A stretch of 42,070 nt of DNA from Lancefieldella parvula_C (GTDB lineage: Bacteria > Actinomycetota > Coriobacteriia > Coriobacteriales > Atopobiaceae), in contig NZ_JRND01000026.1 of NCBI RefSeq assembly GCF_000758945.1, forward strand, positions 1-42,070, in the 5' to 3' direction. Shown one piece after another: positions 1 to 9,003 of this stretch (its first letter is position 1; each line of letters begins with the position of its first letter). The notes below the pieces were generated by a model. It saw only the letters and a list, made by a program, of their open reading frames with translations, was not told the DNA's origin and did no database searches. Both the position numbers and the translations under genes were made by a program.

Positions 1-84
1 GAACCTACCAAAGCTGCGCTATTTTGTGGCCAGGCCTAAAAGCCGACGCTAACACGCTGCAGAATCATAATCACCCGCATATGA

Positions 85-124
85 ACTGCCTCCCATTGCT
101 TATGTCCAAGAAATGGGAGGCAGT
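85..124. repeat. 13-bp inverted repeat (hairpin) downstream of the M20 dipeptidase
   Basis: The arms ACTGCCTCCCATT (85-97) and AATGGGAGGCAGT (112-124) pair perfectly around a 14-nt loop. It lies about 50 nt beyond the stop of the minus-strand dipeptidase, so it could be its transcription stop or a 3' stabilising hairpin. No T-run follows the stem on either strand, so it is not a canonical intrinsic terminator. The window ends at 42070 inside a related sequence (ATGAACTGCCT), so this may be one copy of a dispersed element. Confidence 0.6.
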
Positions 125-176
125 CAAATCGAATGGAATACAGAGGCTTTATTCTTACATTTCTGTGCTTGTAGTT

Positions 177-1622
177 TTACAGGTCAAGCTGCATCAGGCG
201 AGCAATGCTGACAATGTAGATCTTAAGAGCACGCTTGAGCCACTCCTCAGAGATTCCCTCGTCAGGACCGTGCTCCATACCAACCCACTCTGGCAGGTCT
301 TTTGCGGCCTTGCTGTCATAAGGACCAAAGGCAACTGCGCGCTTAAAGTGACGTGCATAGGTGCCGCCACCAATAACAAACGCCTGCTCATCGCTGCCGG
401 TGTACTCATGGAAGGTATCAAGCAGGGTAGTAATCTCAGGGGAGCTTGGGTCAATGTAGAAAGGTACAGCATCGGAGAGAACCTCAAAGGTACAGCCGTG
501 ATCCTCGCCAAGCTCAGTCATGCGCTTAGTGATAGCCTCGCCAGTGGTGGAAGTAGGATAGCGAGAGTCAACGGTCTGTACGTAGACATCGCCCTTGGTG
601 CGGATAGTACCAGAGATGCAGGTCAGAGGACCAAACTTGTCGTCAGCACTCTGGATGCCCGTACCAGTACCATCAGTAGTTGAGCAAAGCTGCTTCGAGA
701 AGGTCAAGAAGCCGCGCTCTTCTTCTCCACAGAGGTTGTTATCAAGCAGGTAAGTTACAAGCAGGCCAATTGCGTTGACAGTTCCTTCAGGCATGGAAGC
801 GTGTCCACCCTTACCTGTTGCGTTAATGCGAGCAAGCTTAGTGCCATCATCTTCAACACCTGCGTCCTCAACCTTGATGGAATCAGTATCAGCCAAGGTA
901 GATGCGTCAGCGCGGACAAGTGCGCTTGCAAGACCTGGAATAGCGTTAGGTACGGTACCACCGTCAAGCTCAACGATCTTCTCGCCGTTTGCACCAGCAA
1001 TCTTTGGAGAGGTGAACTGTGCGTGGTACACGCCCTTCTCGCCGCAAATAAGAGGGAACTCAGCATCAGGAGTGAAGCAGAATGCTGGCTCTGGATACTT
1101 GGAGAGGTAGTAAGGGACGTCGCCCATGCCGGTCTCTTCGTTGTTGCCAACAATGGCTCGCAAGGTGTAAGGAAGCTTCTTACCAGTCTTTTTTACCTGC
1201 TCTACAAAGTAGTGTGCTGCCCAGAGTGAGAGTGCCAGAGGACCCTTGTCATCCAGAACGCCGCGACCCAGAATAAAGCCCTCGCGACGGGTAACGTCAA
1301 GTGGGTCTACCGTCCAACCCTTACCCAGAGGAACAATGTCGGAGTGAGCGATGGTAGCAAGGTACTTTTCGGACTCACCAGGAAGGTCACCAAAGCCCAG
1401 GTAGCCGTCTACGTCTGTGGTCTCAAGGCCCAGGCGCTCTGCAATCTCAAGGCCGCGGCGCAGTGCCTCATAAGACTTTGGACCCCAAGGCTTGCCAGGC
1501 TCTGCTAGAGACAGATCCTCAACGGACTCTACCTGCACGAGGTAGCGGATATCCTCAATAATCTCTTCCCAGTGCTCGTTGACAAACGCCTCGGCGCTTG
1601 CTTTGAGTTCTGCATCAGTCAT
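177..1622 (-). CDS. M20 family metallopeptidase, PepV/Sapep-like dipeptidase
   Basis: A 481-residue cytosolic zinc or manganese peptidase of the PepV/Sapep branch of M20, which cleaves dipeptides with an unblocked N-terminus during peptide utilisation. The metal-site motifs are visible: HSD at residues 93-95 (the usual form is HxD), the bridging aspartate in GVLDDKGP (about 124) and the general-base pair in NNEETG (162-163). The long insertion between the two halves of the catalytic domain and the overall length of about 470-480 match PepV rather than the shorter ArgE/DapE enzymes. The ATG has a good upstream GAGGAG on the minus strand. The gene stands alone: the next gene upstream runs the other way, and a perfect 12-bp palindrome lies just before its start. 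The substrate is inferred from the family only. Confidence 0.9.
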   Translation of the reverse strand: MTDAELKASAEAFVNEHWEEIIEDIRYLVQVESVEDLSLAEPGKPWGPKSYEALRRGLEIAERLGLETTDVDGYLGFGDLPGESEKYLATIAHSDIVPLGKGWTVDPLDVTRREGFILGRGVLDDKGPLALSLWAAHYFVEQVKKTGKKLPYTLRAIVGNNEETGMGDVPYYLSKYPEPAFCFTPDAEFPLICGEKGVYHAQFTSPKIAGANGEKIVELDGGTVPNAIPGLASALVRADASTLADTDSIKVEDAGVEDDGTKLARINATGKGGHASMPEGTVNAIGLLVTYLLDNNLCGEEERGFLTFSKQLCSTTDGTGTGIQSADDKFGPLTCISGTIRTKGDVYVQTVDSRYPTSTTGEAITKRMTELGEDHGCTFEVLSDAVPFYIDPSSPEITTLLDTFHEYTGSDEQAFVIGGGTYARHFKRAVAFGPYDSKAAKDLPEWVGMEHGPDEGISEEWLKRALKIYIVSIARLMQLDL

Positions 1623-1637
1623 GAAAACTCCTCTAAT

Positions 1638-1649
1638 TCAAACGTTTGA
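1638..1649. promoter_or_regulatory. Perfect 12-bp palindrome upstream of the dipeptidase start
   Basis: TCAAACGTTTGA is a perfect palindrome 16 nt upstream of the dipeptidase ATG (minus strand), next to its ribosome-binding site. It has the size and position of an operator that would act on the mRNA leader or an elongating polymerase. No regulator is identified and chance occurrence is possible. Confidence 0.3.
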
Positions 1650-1765
1650 CCTTGGAACATATGGAGAGCAGCGGTTTTAGCCACATCCCGCGTATGAAAT
1701 AGACAAGGTCGGGAACAAGGTACTAGTTACACTATACTTAATACCCCTTATCAAAGGAGTTAACT

Positions 1766-2287
1766 ATGACGAAAAAGACTTTTATTGGAAACGCATCATT
1801 TCTTGGCGTTTTGACGGTTTTGGGAATTGTTTTGATGGTTCTGAGACAAACACTGCCTCAAGACACTTCCACGCCACTGTTCTATTCCTACATTGTTGCA
1901 CCAATCATGCTGTATTTTGGCATTGCTGGCCTGGTGGGCCTGCTTATAGCACGCAATACCGGCTTCTCAGTAACTAAGACAGTGGCAGTTGTGCTGCGCA
2001 CGCTTGCTGGAATCCTTTTTGTGCTGCCATTCTTTTTCTTCCTGATTGTGGTGCTCCCTTGGGTTCTTCTCCGAGGACTTTTTGCCATCCTTATGGTTGT
2101 CATGCTCTATGCACCATGGTTCTGGGCACTCTTTGGCCTGCTCTATGGCTTGAGCTGGGCTCAGCAGAAGGTTATTGAAGACGTTACCACTGACCCATTT
2201 GCAGAAGATGCAGCTGCTCAGAAAGCTGCTGTCGAGAAGAACGGTGTAGCTGATACAGATACAGCTAACGAAGACGCAGCCAACTAA
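1766..2287 (+). CDS. Small multi-pass membrane protein of unknown function
   Basis: A 173-residue protein that I do not recognise. Hydrophobic stretches at about residues 10-28, 42-62, 70-108 and 110-130 suggest four or five membrane segments. They are followed by a hydrophilic Ala/Asp/Glu-rich C-terminal tail of about 40 residues that probably lies in the cytosol. The start has a strong AAAGGAG site six to eight bases before the ATG. A TATACT hexamer at 1733-1738 is a reasonable -10 box, but no good -35 is visible. The gene is 47 nt upstream of the large ABC transporter on the same strand with no terminator between them, so the two are probably co-transcribed. It could be an accessory subunit of that transporter; this is inference from position alone. 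Confidence 0.75.
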   Translation: MTKKTFIGNASFLGVLTVLGIVLMVLRQTLPQDTSTPLFYSYIVAPIMLYFGIAGLVGLLIARNTGFSVTKTVAVVLRTLAGILFVLPFFFFLIVVLPWVLLRGLFAILMVVMLYAPWFWALFGLLYGLSWAQQKVIEDVTTDPFAEDAAAQKAAVEKNGVADTDTANEDAAN

Positions 2288-2334
2288 CAGGAAAGTCCCG
2301 CGCTCCATACAGTCCAACAAGAAAGAAGCAACGC

Positions 2335-5300
2335 GTGCTTGAGCTTAAAGGTATTTCAAAGCGTTACAACACTGGTGGATTTGAACAAACTGCAATGGAC
2401 CATATTTCCGTTGCGTTTAGGGATAACGAGTTTGTAGCAATCCTTGGTCCTTCGGGCTCGGGTAAGACTACTATGCTCAATGTCATTGGTGGTCTTGATC
2501 GCTTTGACTCAGGAGATTTGCTGGTAGATGGTATTTCTACCAAGAAGTTCAAAGAGCGAGACTGGGATACCTATAGAAACAACCGCATTGGTTTTGTATT
2601 CCAGGCCTATAACCTTATTCCTCATCAAAGCGTGGTAAGTAACGTTGAGCTTGCATTGACACTTTCTGGCGTTTCTAAGTCAGAAAGTCATGAACGTGCG
2701 CTTGAAGCCCTTGATAAGGTTGGCCTTAAAGCGCACGCAAATAAGCGCCCAAATCAGCTTTCTGGCGGACAGATGCAGCGCGTGGCTATTGCTCGTGCGC
2801 TGGTAAATGATCCAGAGATTTTGCTGGCAGATGAGCCAACAGGAGCACTTGACTCTTCAACATCCGTACAGGTTATGGATTTGCTCAAAGAGGTGGCCAA
2901 GGACCGTTTAGTTATCATGGTTACGCATAATCCTGAGCTGGCTCATCAGTATGCAACGCGTATTGTTGAACTGGCAGATGGTCAGGTAACTGCTGATTCA
3001 GATCCATTTGATGTTGCAAGCGTTGCTCGTCGAGAAGCCAAGCCTTCTCGCAAGACCTCTATGTCGCTTCTGACTGCACTGGGTCTCTCGTTTAATAACC
3101 TCATGACCAAAAAGGGTCGCACGCTCATGACCGCATTTGCGGGCTCAATTGGCATTATTGGTATTGCAGCAATTCTGGCGCTGGCAAATGGTGCAAACGG
3201 TTACATCAAAAAGGTTGAGGAGGATACGCTTTCAATGTATCCACTCACCATCTCTGAACAGTCCGTTAATATTTCTTCCTTTATTTCTGGAAGTGGTAGC
3301 AGTTCTGACTCGGCTGATTCTCAAACGCAAGATGCACAAAGCGAGATGACGCAAAACCAGAAAAACGCAGAAGCTGCAAAGCTAGAAAATCAGCCCGCTG
3401 AAGGTGCCATTCCTACCAATAATAGGTTAGGGATGCAGGCAGAAAGTATCGGATCCAATGATCTGACCAGCCTGAAGGCGTTTCTCGACAATAATGGTGG
3501 CGGCATTAACACGTATGCCAGTGCTATTACGTATGGCTATTCCGTAAGTCCTTTCATCTACCTGCCAGCAGGCGCGGACTCTGGCTCTTCTGATCCTGTT
3601 CAGGTGCAGCCAGATGTTACCTTCTCTAAGGTGTCGCCTAAGATTCCGTCATATAGTCCGCTTGCTTCATTTGCAAGCACTACGCTGTTTAGTGAGCTTC
3701 CAGGAAATCCTTCCATTTACGAGGACCGTTATACGGTTCGTGCTGGCAGATGGCCTACTGCTTGGAATGAGGCTGTTCTGGTACTGCGTCCAAACGGCAC
3801 TATGGATGACTTTTTGGAGTATACGCTTGGCCTGCGTGATTACGCTGGCCTGCGCTCTACCGTTGATAAAATTGCAAGTGGAGAATCTGGCACTATCGAA
3901 GAGTCTCATAATACATACACCTACGACCAGCTGATGTCTCCAACCTTTAAGCTGGTTATGCCTTATCAGCGCTATGTATGGGACGGAAATCTTGGTGTCT
4001 GGACAGACAAATCCGACGATCAGTCATACATGAATGACCTCATTGCTAATGCACCCGACCTGCATATTGTTGGTGTTGTTCAGGCAAAAGACCCAACTAC
4101 CACAGGAGCGCTTTCTGAGGGCATTTACTACACGCCACAACTAACTCAGAAGATGATTTCTGATGCAGAGGCATCTCCTATTGTTCAGGATCAGATGAAT
4201 CGCCCGGACGTTGACGTTTTCACTGGTAAAACCTTTGAGGACGAGAAGAACGGTCAGACTTCAGAGGGACTTTCTATCAGCTCTCTCATTTCCGTTGATT
4301 CTAACGTGCTTTCTTCGGCGTTTAACTTTAATCCACAGGCACTGAACTTCTCGTCAATTAATCTGTCTGGGCTGGATATGTCCTCGCTTGACCTTTCTGA
4401 CGTGCAGCTACCACCTTTTGATACGTCGCAGCTTAATCTGTCTGACAGCAATGTACTGTCTTCTGTTACGTCTTCGCTTGATCCAGCTGCGCTGGCGGCG
4501 GCTTTCCCAGAGCTTTCTGCAGCAGACATTCAGCAGATTCTTTCTGGCATTACCGTTAATTTCAAACCAGGAGGACAAGCTGCTATTTCTTCGCTCATGG
4601 GCACTATTGCTCTGGGATGGAACTCTTGGAGTGCTGCTAATCCTGGCAAGACCATGGCCGACTATCTTGCAACAGATCAGGTTCGCACGCAGATTGTGAC
4701 TACCGTTTCTTCTGCGGTTGATACCGATGACCTGCAGCAACAGCTGGTTAGTGCTCTGGCAAATAAGCTGGGAACCAATCCAGACCTTCCAAGCGTCCAG
4801 GCTGAGGTTTCTCAGAGGCTTATGAGTGCTTATCAATCACAGATTGCAAGTGCTCTTTCTGCAGCTATTACGCGCGCTATGAGTGCTTACGTGCAGTCTG
4901 CGTTAACCAGCGTGATGACGCAGGTTGCTTCTAGGATGCAAAATCAGATTGCAGGCGCTCTCAATACAGCTATGCAGGGTATTGCGGCAAATATGTCCAA
5001 TGCTATGCACATAGATCAAGCAACGCTCGCTAGTGCCTTTAAGCTCAATGCTGACCCATCGCAGCTAGCAGCTATTGCCGCGTCAATGCTTAGAGCAACG
5101 CCGGCAACGTATGAGTCAAATCTTTCTAAGATGGGATATGCGGACCTTAATAAGCCCACGTCAATCAATATTTATCCTAAAGACTTTGCAAGCAAAGAGA
5201 AGATTGTTGAAATTCTTAATACGTACAACGCTGATGCAAAGGCTGCAGGTGAAGAGTCTAAGGTAGTTACGTATACCGACATTGTTGGTGCGTTGATGAG

Positions 5301-5727
5301 TTCTGTCACGCTGATTGTTGATATGATCTCGGCGATGCTGATTGCGTTTGTATCTATTTCGCTTGTTGTTTCCAGCATTATGATTGGAATCATTACGTTC
5401 ATCTCGGTTCTTGAACGTAAAAAGGAGATTGGTATTCTGCGCTCTATTGGTGCTTCTAGGCGAGATATTGCCAACGTATTCAATGCAGAGACGTTTATTG
5501 AAGGCCTTATCTCTGGTGTTATGGGCATTGGCATTACGCAACTACTCATTTTGCCTGCAAATGCTGTGGTCAAAGCCATGTTTAACGTGGACAATTTGGT
5601 GATCTTGCCGATAAACGGAGCACTAATTTTGATTTTGATTAGTGTTGTCCTGACGCTTCTTGCAGGTCTTATTCCAGCAGGTAGAGCAGCTAAATCCGAT
5701 CCAGTTCAGGCACTGAGAAGCGAGTAA
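2335..5727 (+). CDS. Fused ABC transporter (ATPase plus FtsX-type permease) with a giant extracytoplasmic domain
   Basis: An 1130-residue MacB-like type VII ABC protein. The N-terminal ATPase (about 1-225) shows Walker A GPSGSGKTT (38-46), signature LSGGQ (about 142-146), Walker B ILLADEP (about 161-167) and the H-loop VTHN. One membrane helix follows (about 268-288), then roughly 690 residues outside the membrane, then three helices of an FtsX-like module (about 984-1022, 1055-1075, 1095-1118) with the cytosolic ERKKEIGILRSIGAS loop typical of the family. MacB proteins usually have 640-670 residues, so the outer domain is greatly enlarged. It contains a Ser/Leu/Asp-rich stretch (about 660-715) and an Ala/Gln/Ser-rich helical stretch (about 790-930). 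The GTG start is preceded by AAGAAAGAAG. Substrate unknown: peptide or toxin export, lipoprotein handling or envelope mechanotransmission are all possible. Confidence 0.92.
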   Translation: MLELKGISKRYNTGGFEQTAMDHISVAFRDNEFVAILGPSGSGKTTMLNVIGGLDRFDSGDLLVDGISTKKFKERDWDTYRNNRIGFVFQAYNLIPHQSVVSNVELALTLSGVSKSESHERALEALDKVGLKAHANKRPNQLSGGQMQRVAIARALVNDPEILLADEPTGALDSSTSVQVMDLLKEVAKDRLVIMVTHNPELAHQYATRIVELADGQVTADSDPFDVASVARREAKPSRKTSMSLLTALGLSFNNLMTKKGRTLMTAFAGSIGIIGIAAILALANGANGYIKKVEEDTLSMYPLTISEQSVNISSFISGSGSSSDSADSQTQDAQSEMTQNQKNAEAAKLENQPAEGAIPTNNRLGMQAESIGSNDLTSLKAFLDNNGGGINTYASAITYGYSVSPFIYLPAGADSGSSDPVQVQPDVTFSKVSPKIPSYSPLASFASTTLFSELPGNPSIYEDRYTVRAGRWPTAWNEAVLVLRPNGTMDDFLEYTLGLRDYAGLRSTVDKIASGESGTIEESHNTYTYDQLMSPTFKLVMPYQRYVWDGNLGVWTDKSDDQSYMNDLIANAPDLHIVGVVQAKDPTTTGALSEGIYYTPQLTQKMISDAEASPIVQDQMNRPDVDVFTGKTFEDEKNGQTSEGLSISSLISVDSNVLSSAFNFNPQALNFSSINLSGLDMSSLDLSDVQLPPFDTSQLNLSDSNVLSSVTSSLDPAALAAAFPELSAADIQQILSGITVNFKPGGQAAISSLMGTIALGWNSWSAANPGKTMADYLATDQVRTQIVTTVSSAVDTDDLQQQLVSALANKLGTNPDLPSVQAEVSQRLMSAYQSQIASALSAAITRAMSAYVQSALTSVMTQVASRMQNQIAGALNTAMQGIAANMSNAMHIDQATLASAFKLNADPSQLAAIAASMLRATPATYESNLSKMGYADLNKPTSINIYPKDFASKEKIVEILNTYNADAKAAGEESKVVTYTDIVGALMSSVTLIVDMISAMLIAFVSISLVVSSIMIGIITFISVLERKKEIGILRSIGASRRDIANVFNAETFIEGLISGVMGIGITQLLILPANAVVKAMFNVDNLVILPINGALILILISVVLTLLAGLIPAGRAAKSDPVQALRSE

Positions 5728-5790
5728 GGCGCCTGGCTGGTCGCGCTGTCTGGCGAGAAGAACGTCTGGCTTCGTGCATTACCTCACAAG

Positions 5791-5826
5791 AAAAGCCCTG
5801 TCATACGCACGCATGACAGGGCTTTT
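5791..5826. terminator. Bidirectional intrinsic terminator
   Basis: A 14-bp perfect stem (AAAAGCCCTGTCAT with its complement) around an 8-nt loop. It has T-runs at the 3' end in both directions and sits between the convergent ABC transporter and M16C peptidase genes. Confidence 0.92.
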
Positions 5827-5850
5827 GCGTTGTTGTTGCAGATACCAGAC

Positions 5851-8808
5851 CTAGTTCTCCTGACCGCCAAAGAGGTCGACAACCTCAAGACCAAGCTTGG
5901 AGGCTTCAATGGCATCCTTTGCGCCAAAGACAACAATCGAGAGGTCATCATAGCTTTGAGGCATAGTGCTTCCCAGTGCCTTGATGTCTTCTACCTGGGC
6001 GTGAAGGATTTTCTCGCGAAGTTTACGCAAACGCTCTGGGTCACGGTGGTTGAAGTACTCAATGTCTTGCCTGCGAGCAAGCATGCGAGCGGGAACAGGA
6101 GCGTCAACGCCTGCAACAGAGGCAACTACGTAGCCCTCAAACTCGTCAGCGTCTGGAGTCCACTCAGAGAGCCAGCTACCTGCACCAACATAGCGGTCAA
6201 GGGTTGCATCAAGCGCAGGGTCTCGGTAGGAGACAAAGCTCTGCAGGCCAGCAATAGAGTTTCTGAACATGACGCCATAAGCTCCGCCCTTAACGCGAAC
6301 CTCGTTCCACAGGTAATCAAGACCCAGAACCCTGGTTGCAACAAGCCAGTTACCCTGCTGTTCATGAGTTGCGTGAGCAACGTTTGGATAGGAGAGACCA
6401 ACATAAGAAACGTTTGACGGAATGAGGTAGGCCACGCGCTGCAGCTTGCCTTCAGGAACAACAAGTGTCTGCGTTGCACTGTCTACCTGCGATTCATTGC
6501 CCTTCTTGAGGTTAAGATCTCCAGCTACTTGCCAGAATGCCTCGCGGCTCTGAGTGGAGCCGGTAAAGCTGACGGTAACGTTGTCTGCACGGAAAATCTT
6601 GCAAGTAAGTGCATCCAGGTCTTTTGCAAGCTGAGGAGCGCGCTCATCCCAGTTGGCAAGCAGGTTCTTTAGGTACTCGTAGAATCCAACGCCTGCCAGC
6701 GCATCGTTTACGCGGCTAGCAGCAGAATAGGAGTTCAAAGCCTTATTTTGTGCAGCGGTATGGCCCGCACCTACAAAGTACTGCTCCTGTGCAATACGTC
6801 GCTGAATCAAGATGTTCTTGAGGCGACCCAAGTCGTCAAAACACGTGCTGGACCAGACCTCAGAAGGAATGCTTGCAAGCCCCTGGGTTTTCTCGGCAAG
6901 GGCGCTTGCAGCAACAATAAAGGCGGGACGTGCCTGGTTAAGGGTGTCTTGGTCGTAGATATCTGTGAAGAACGAGAGGTGACCAAGGTTGCTCTCAATA
7001 AGAATATCAAGCTCGGATGCGGTATGTGTAGCCGTATCAAGCTTTCCCAGCGCCTCAGTAAGAATGCCCACAAGTGGCAGCTCTTCAAAGGTAACTGCGC
7101 TGGTCAAATCAAAGTAATGGTAGACGTAGTCGATGCCGTGAGTATCCAGCTCGTGCGCAATGCACGATAGGGGAGCTTCAACCTCAAAGCCAGCAGGACG
7201 CTCTCTACCTGCACCGATATCACTGAGCGAGAGGGACGGCAGCTTGGCTAAGTCTTCTGGAGCGTCAGGTGTTTCTTGCTCCAGACGCAGTGCCTCTACC
7301 TCTACGCGGATCTTCTCGACGTCCTCATCAGTGAGCGTGGAGCGAAGTTGTGCCAGTTCAGCGGCTTCTTCCTGAGCCTCTCCCTCGTCTGTAGGGACAA
7401 GCTCAACCTGAGCTGCGTGCTTGCTGTTGCAGATGAGCTCCAGCAGCAACTTCTCAAAGCCCTTTTGAGCTGCAAGTTCTTTGACGTAGGCGATGGCATC
7501 CTCGTAGCGGATGTAATCCAGAGGACGTGCGTCGTCATAGAGCCAGCTTGAAAGCGAACGCAGCGTGTACTCAATACCGTTTGAGTACGGCTGATCATTT
7601 TCGCGTAGGTTAAACTCTGCAAGTGCAATGGAAGCATTGAGCTTCTTTGGATCAATGCCTTCGGAAGCAATCTTTTTGCAGGTAGTCTCTACCAGCTCAC
7701 GGAACTTTTGAGCTGCTCCTTCTCTGAGACCCTTGAGCTGCAAGAAGAGCATTGGCTGTGCAAGGTCATCGGAGAGATAGTAGCTAAAGTCATCGCCCAG
7801 CTCTGCGTCAAGAATTGCACGCTTGAGCGGGGATTCATTGGAGCCCATGAGGGTGTCAAACAAGATATCTGCTGCCATCATCTTGTTGCGCTGATCAGGC
7901 GTTCCAAGCACGTAACCCAGGCCAACGCTGGAGTTGTCGGCTGTGGTGTTCATGTGGACCTGGCAAGGCTCGGGCAACACGGGTGCCTGCAGGTTAAGCG
8001 GATTAGGGGCACCTGCATCGCGTTTCTCGGCAGCTGCAAACCTCTGGGCAATAAAGGAGAGCTCACGCTCGCAATCAAGGTCGCCGTAGAGGAAGGTGTA
8101 GCTGTTAGAGAGGTCGTAGTGGCGAGCGTGGGTGTCCAGGAAGTTCTCGTAGGTGAGCTCAGGGATTGCGCGAGGCTTGCCGCCAGACTCTTTGCCGTAG
8201 GCGGTATCAGGGAAGAGGGCCTCGCTAACAGAATCGTAGAGCACGCGATCTGGGTCAGAGAGAGCACCCTTCATCTCGTTGAAGACAACGCCGTTGTAGC
8301 TAAGATTGCCCTGCTCGTCAGCTTCTAAGTGCCAGCCTTCCTGCTCAAAGATGCGCTTGCGCTTATAGATTGCAGGATGCAAGACAGCGTCCAGGTACAC
8401 GCTCATGAGGTTTTCCAAGTCAGCTACGTTAGTGCTGGCCACAGGGTAAACGGTCTTGTCAGGGTAAGTCATTGCGTTCAAGAATGTCTGCATAGAGGTC
8501 TTGAGCAGGTTAACAAACGGCTCCTTAACAGGATAGGCATCAGAACCACAGAGAACTGAGTGCTCCAGAATGTGGAAGACGCCCGTGTGGTCTACAGGAG
8601 GTGTCTTAAAAGCAATGGCAAACGAGCGGTTATCATCATCGCAGGCAAACCACATAAGGCGGGCACCTGTGGGAATGTGCTTAAAGATGTACGCATAGCC
8701 AGAAATCTCGTTAACCCACTCAGCCGAGATTACCTCAAAGCTTTTGTCCTCTGCGTGAAGCGTGCCAACAGAAAATGCACTGTCCATCTGCGAATACTTA
8801 GACGTCAT
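5851..8808 (-). CDS. M16C zinc metallopeptidase (presequence protease/Cym1-like)
   Basis: A 985-residue insulinase-family peptidase of subfamily M16C. The inverted zinc motif HILEH is at 79-83, with the third-ligand region VVFNEMKGA (E178) about 95 residues later. The four homologous half-domains joined by a charged helical hinge (about 470-530) fit PreP/Cym1, which degrade unstructured peptides in a closed chamber and normally have 970-1000 residues. There is no signal peptide, so it should be cytosolic, although some bacterial M16C enzymes are exported without one. The ribosome-binding site before this ATG is weak. A second in-frame ATG lies at residue 8, but the residues between them look genuine. 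It converges on the ABC transporter over a shared terminator and is divergent from the DMT transporter. Confidence 0.93.
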   Translation of the reverse strand: MTSKYSQMDSAFSVGTLHAEDKSFEVISAEWVNEISGYAYIFKHIPTGARLMWFACDDDNRSFAIAFKTPPVDHTGVFHILEHSVLCGSDAYPVKEPFVNLLKTSMQTFLNAMTYPDKTVYPVASTNVADLENLMSVYLDAVLHPAIYKRKRIFEQEGWHLEADEQGNLSYNGVVFNEMKGALSDPDRVLYDSVSEALFPDTAYGKESGGKPRAIPELTYENFLDTHARHYDLSNSYTFLYGDLDCERELSFIAQRFAAAEKRDAGAPNPLNLQAPVLPEPCQVHMNTTADNSSVGLGYVLGTPDQRNKMMAADILFDTLMGSNESPLKRAILDAELGDDFSYYLSDDLAQPMLFLQLKGLREGAAQKFRELVETTCKKIASEGIDPKKLNASIALAEFNLRENDQPYSNGIEYTLRSLSSWLYDDARPLDYIRYEDAIAYVKELAAQKGFEKLLLELICNSKHAAQVELVPTDEGEAQEEAAELAQLRSTLTDEDVEKIRVEVEALRLEQETPDAPEDLAKLPSLSLSDIGAGRERPAGFEVEAPLSCIAHELDTHGIDYVYHYFDLTSAVTFEELPLVGILTEALGKLDTATHTASELDILIESNLGHLSFFTDIYDQDTLNQARPAFIVAASALAEKTQGLASIPSEVWSSTCFDDLGRLKNILIQRRIAQEQYFVGAGHTAAQNKALNSYSAASRVNDALAGVGFYEYLKNLLANWDERAPQLAKDLDALTCKIFRADNVTVSFTGSTQSREAFWQVAGDLNLKKGNESQVDSATQTLVVPEGKLQRVAYLIPSNVSYVGLSYPNVAHATHEQQGNWLVATRVLGLDYLWNEVRVKGGAYGVMFRNSIAGLQSFVSYRDPALDATLDRYVGAGSWLSEWTPDADEFEGYVVASVAGVDAPVPARMLARRQDIEYFNHRDPERLRKLREKILHAQVEDIKALGSTMPQSYDDLSIVVFGAKDAIEASKLGLEVVDLFGGQEN

Positions 8809-9003
8809 AAGCTGCCAATCTATACGAAAACTTACGTGAGCATTAATGCCGTTTTTGAGACCATCTTGCCTTAACGGGGCCGTTTAGAGACCTAAGGCTC
8901 TGCGCGGAGCAGGGTAAGGTGGATTTTTGTTATTGTGATACTACCGCGTCAGAGAAAAAGTGACACTTGTATCCGTATTTTGTAATGAAAGATTTATACC
9001 CAG

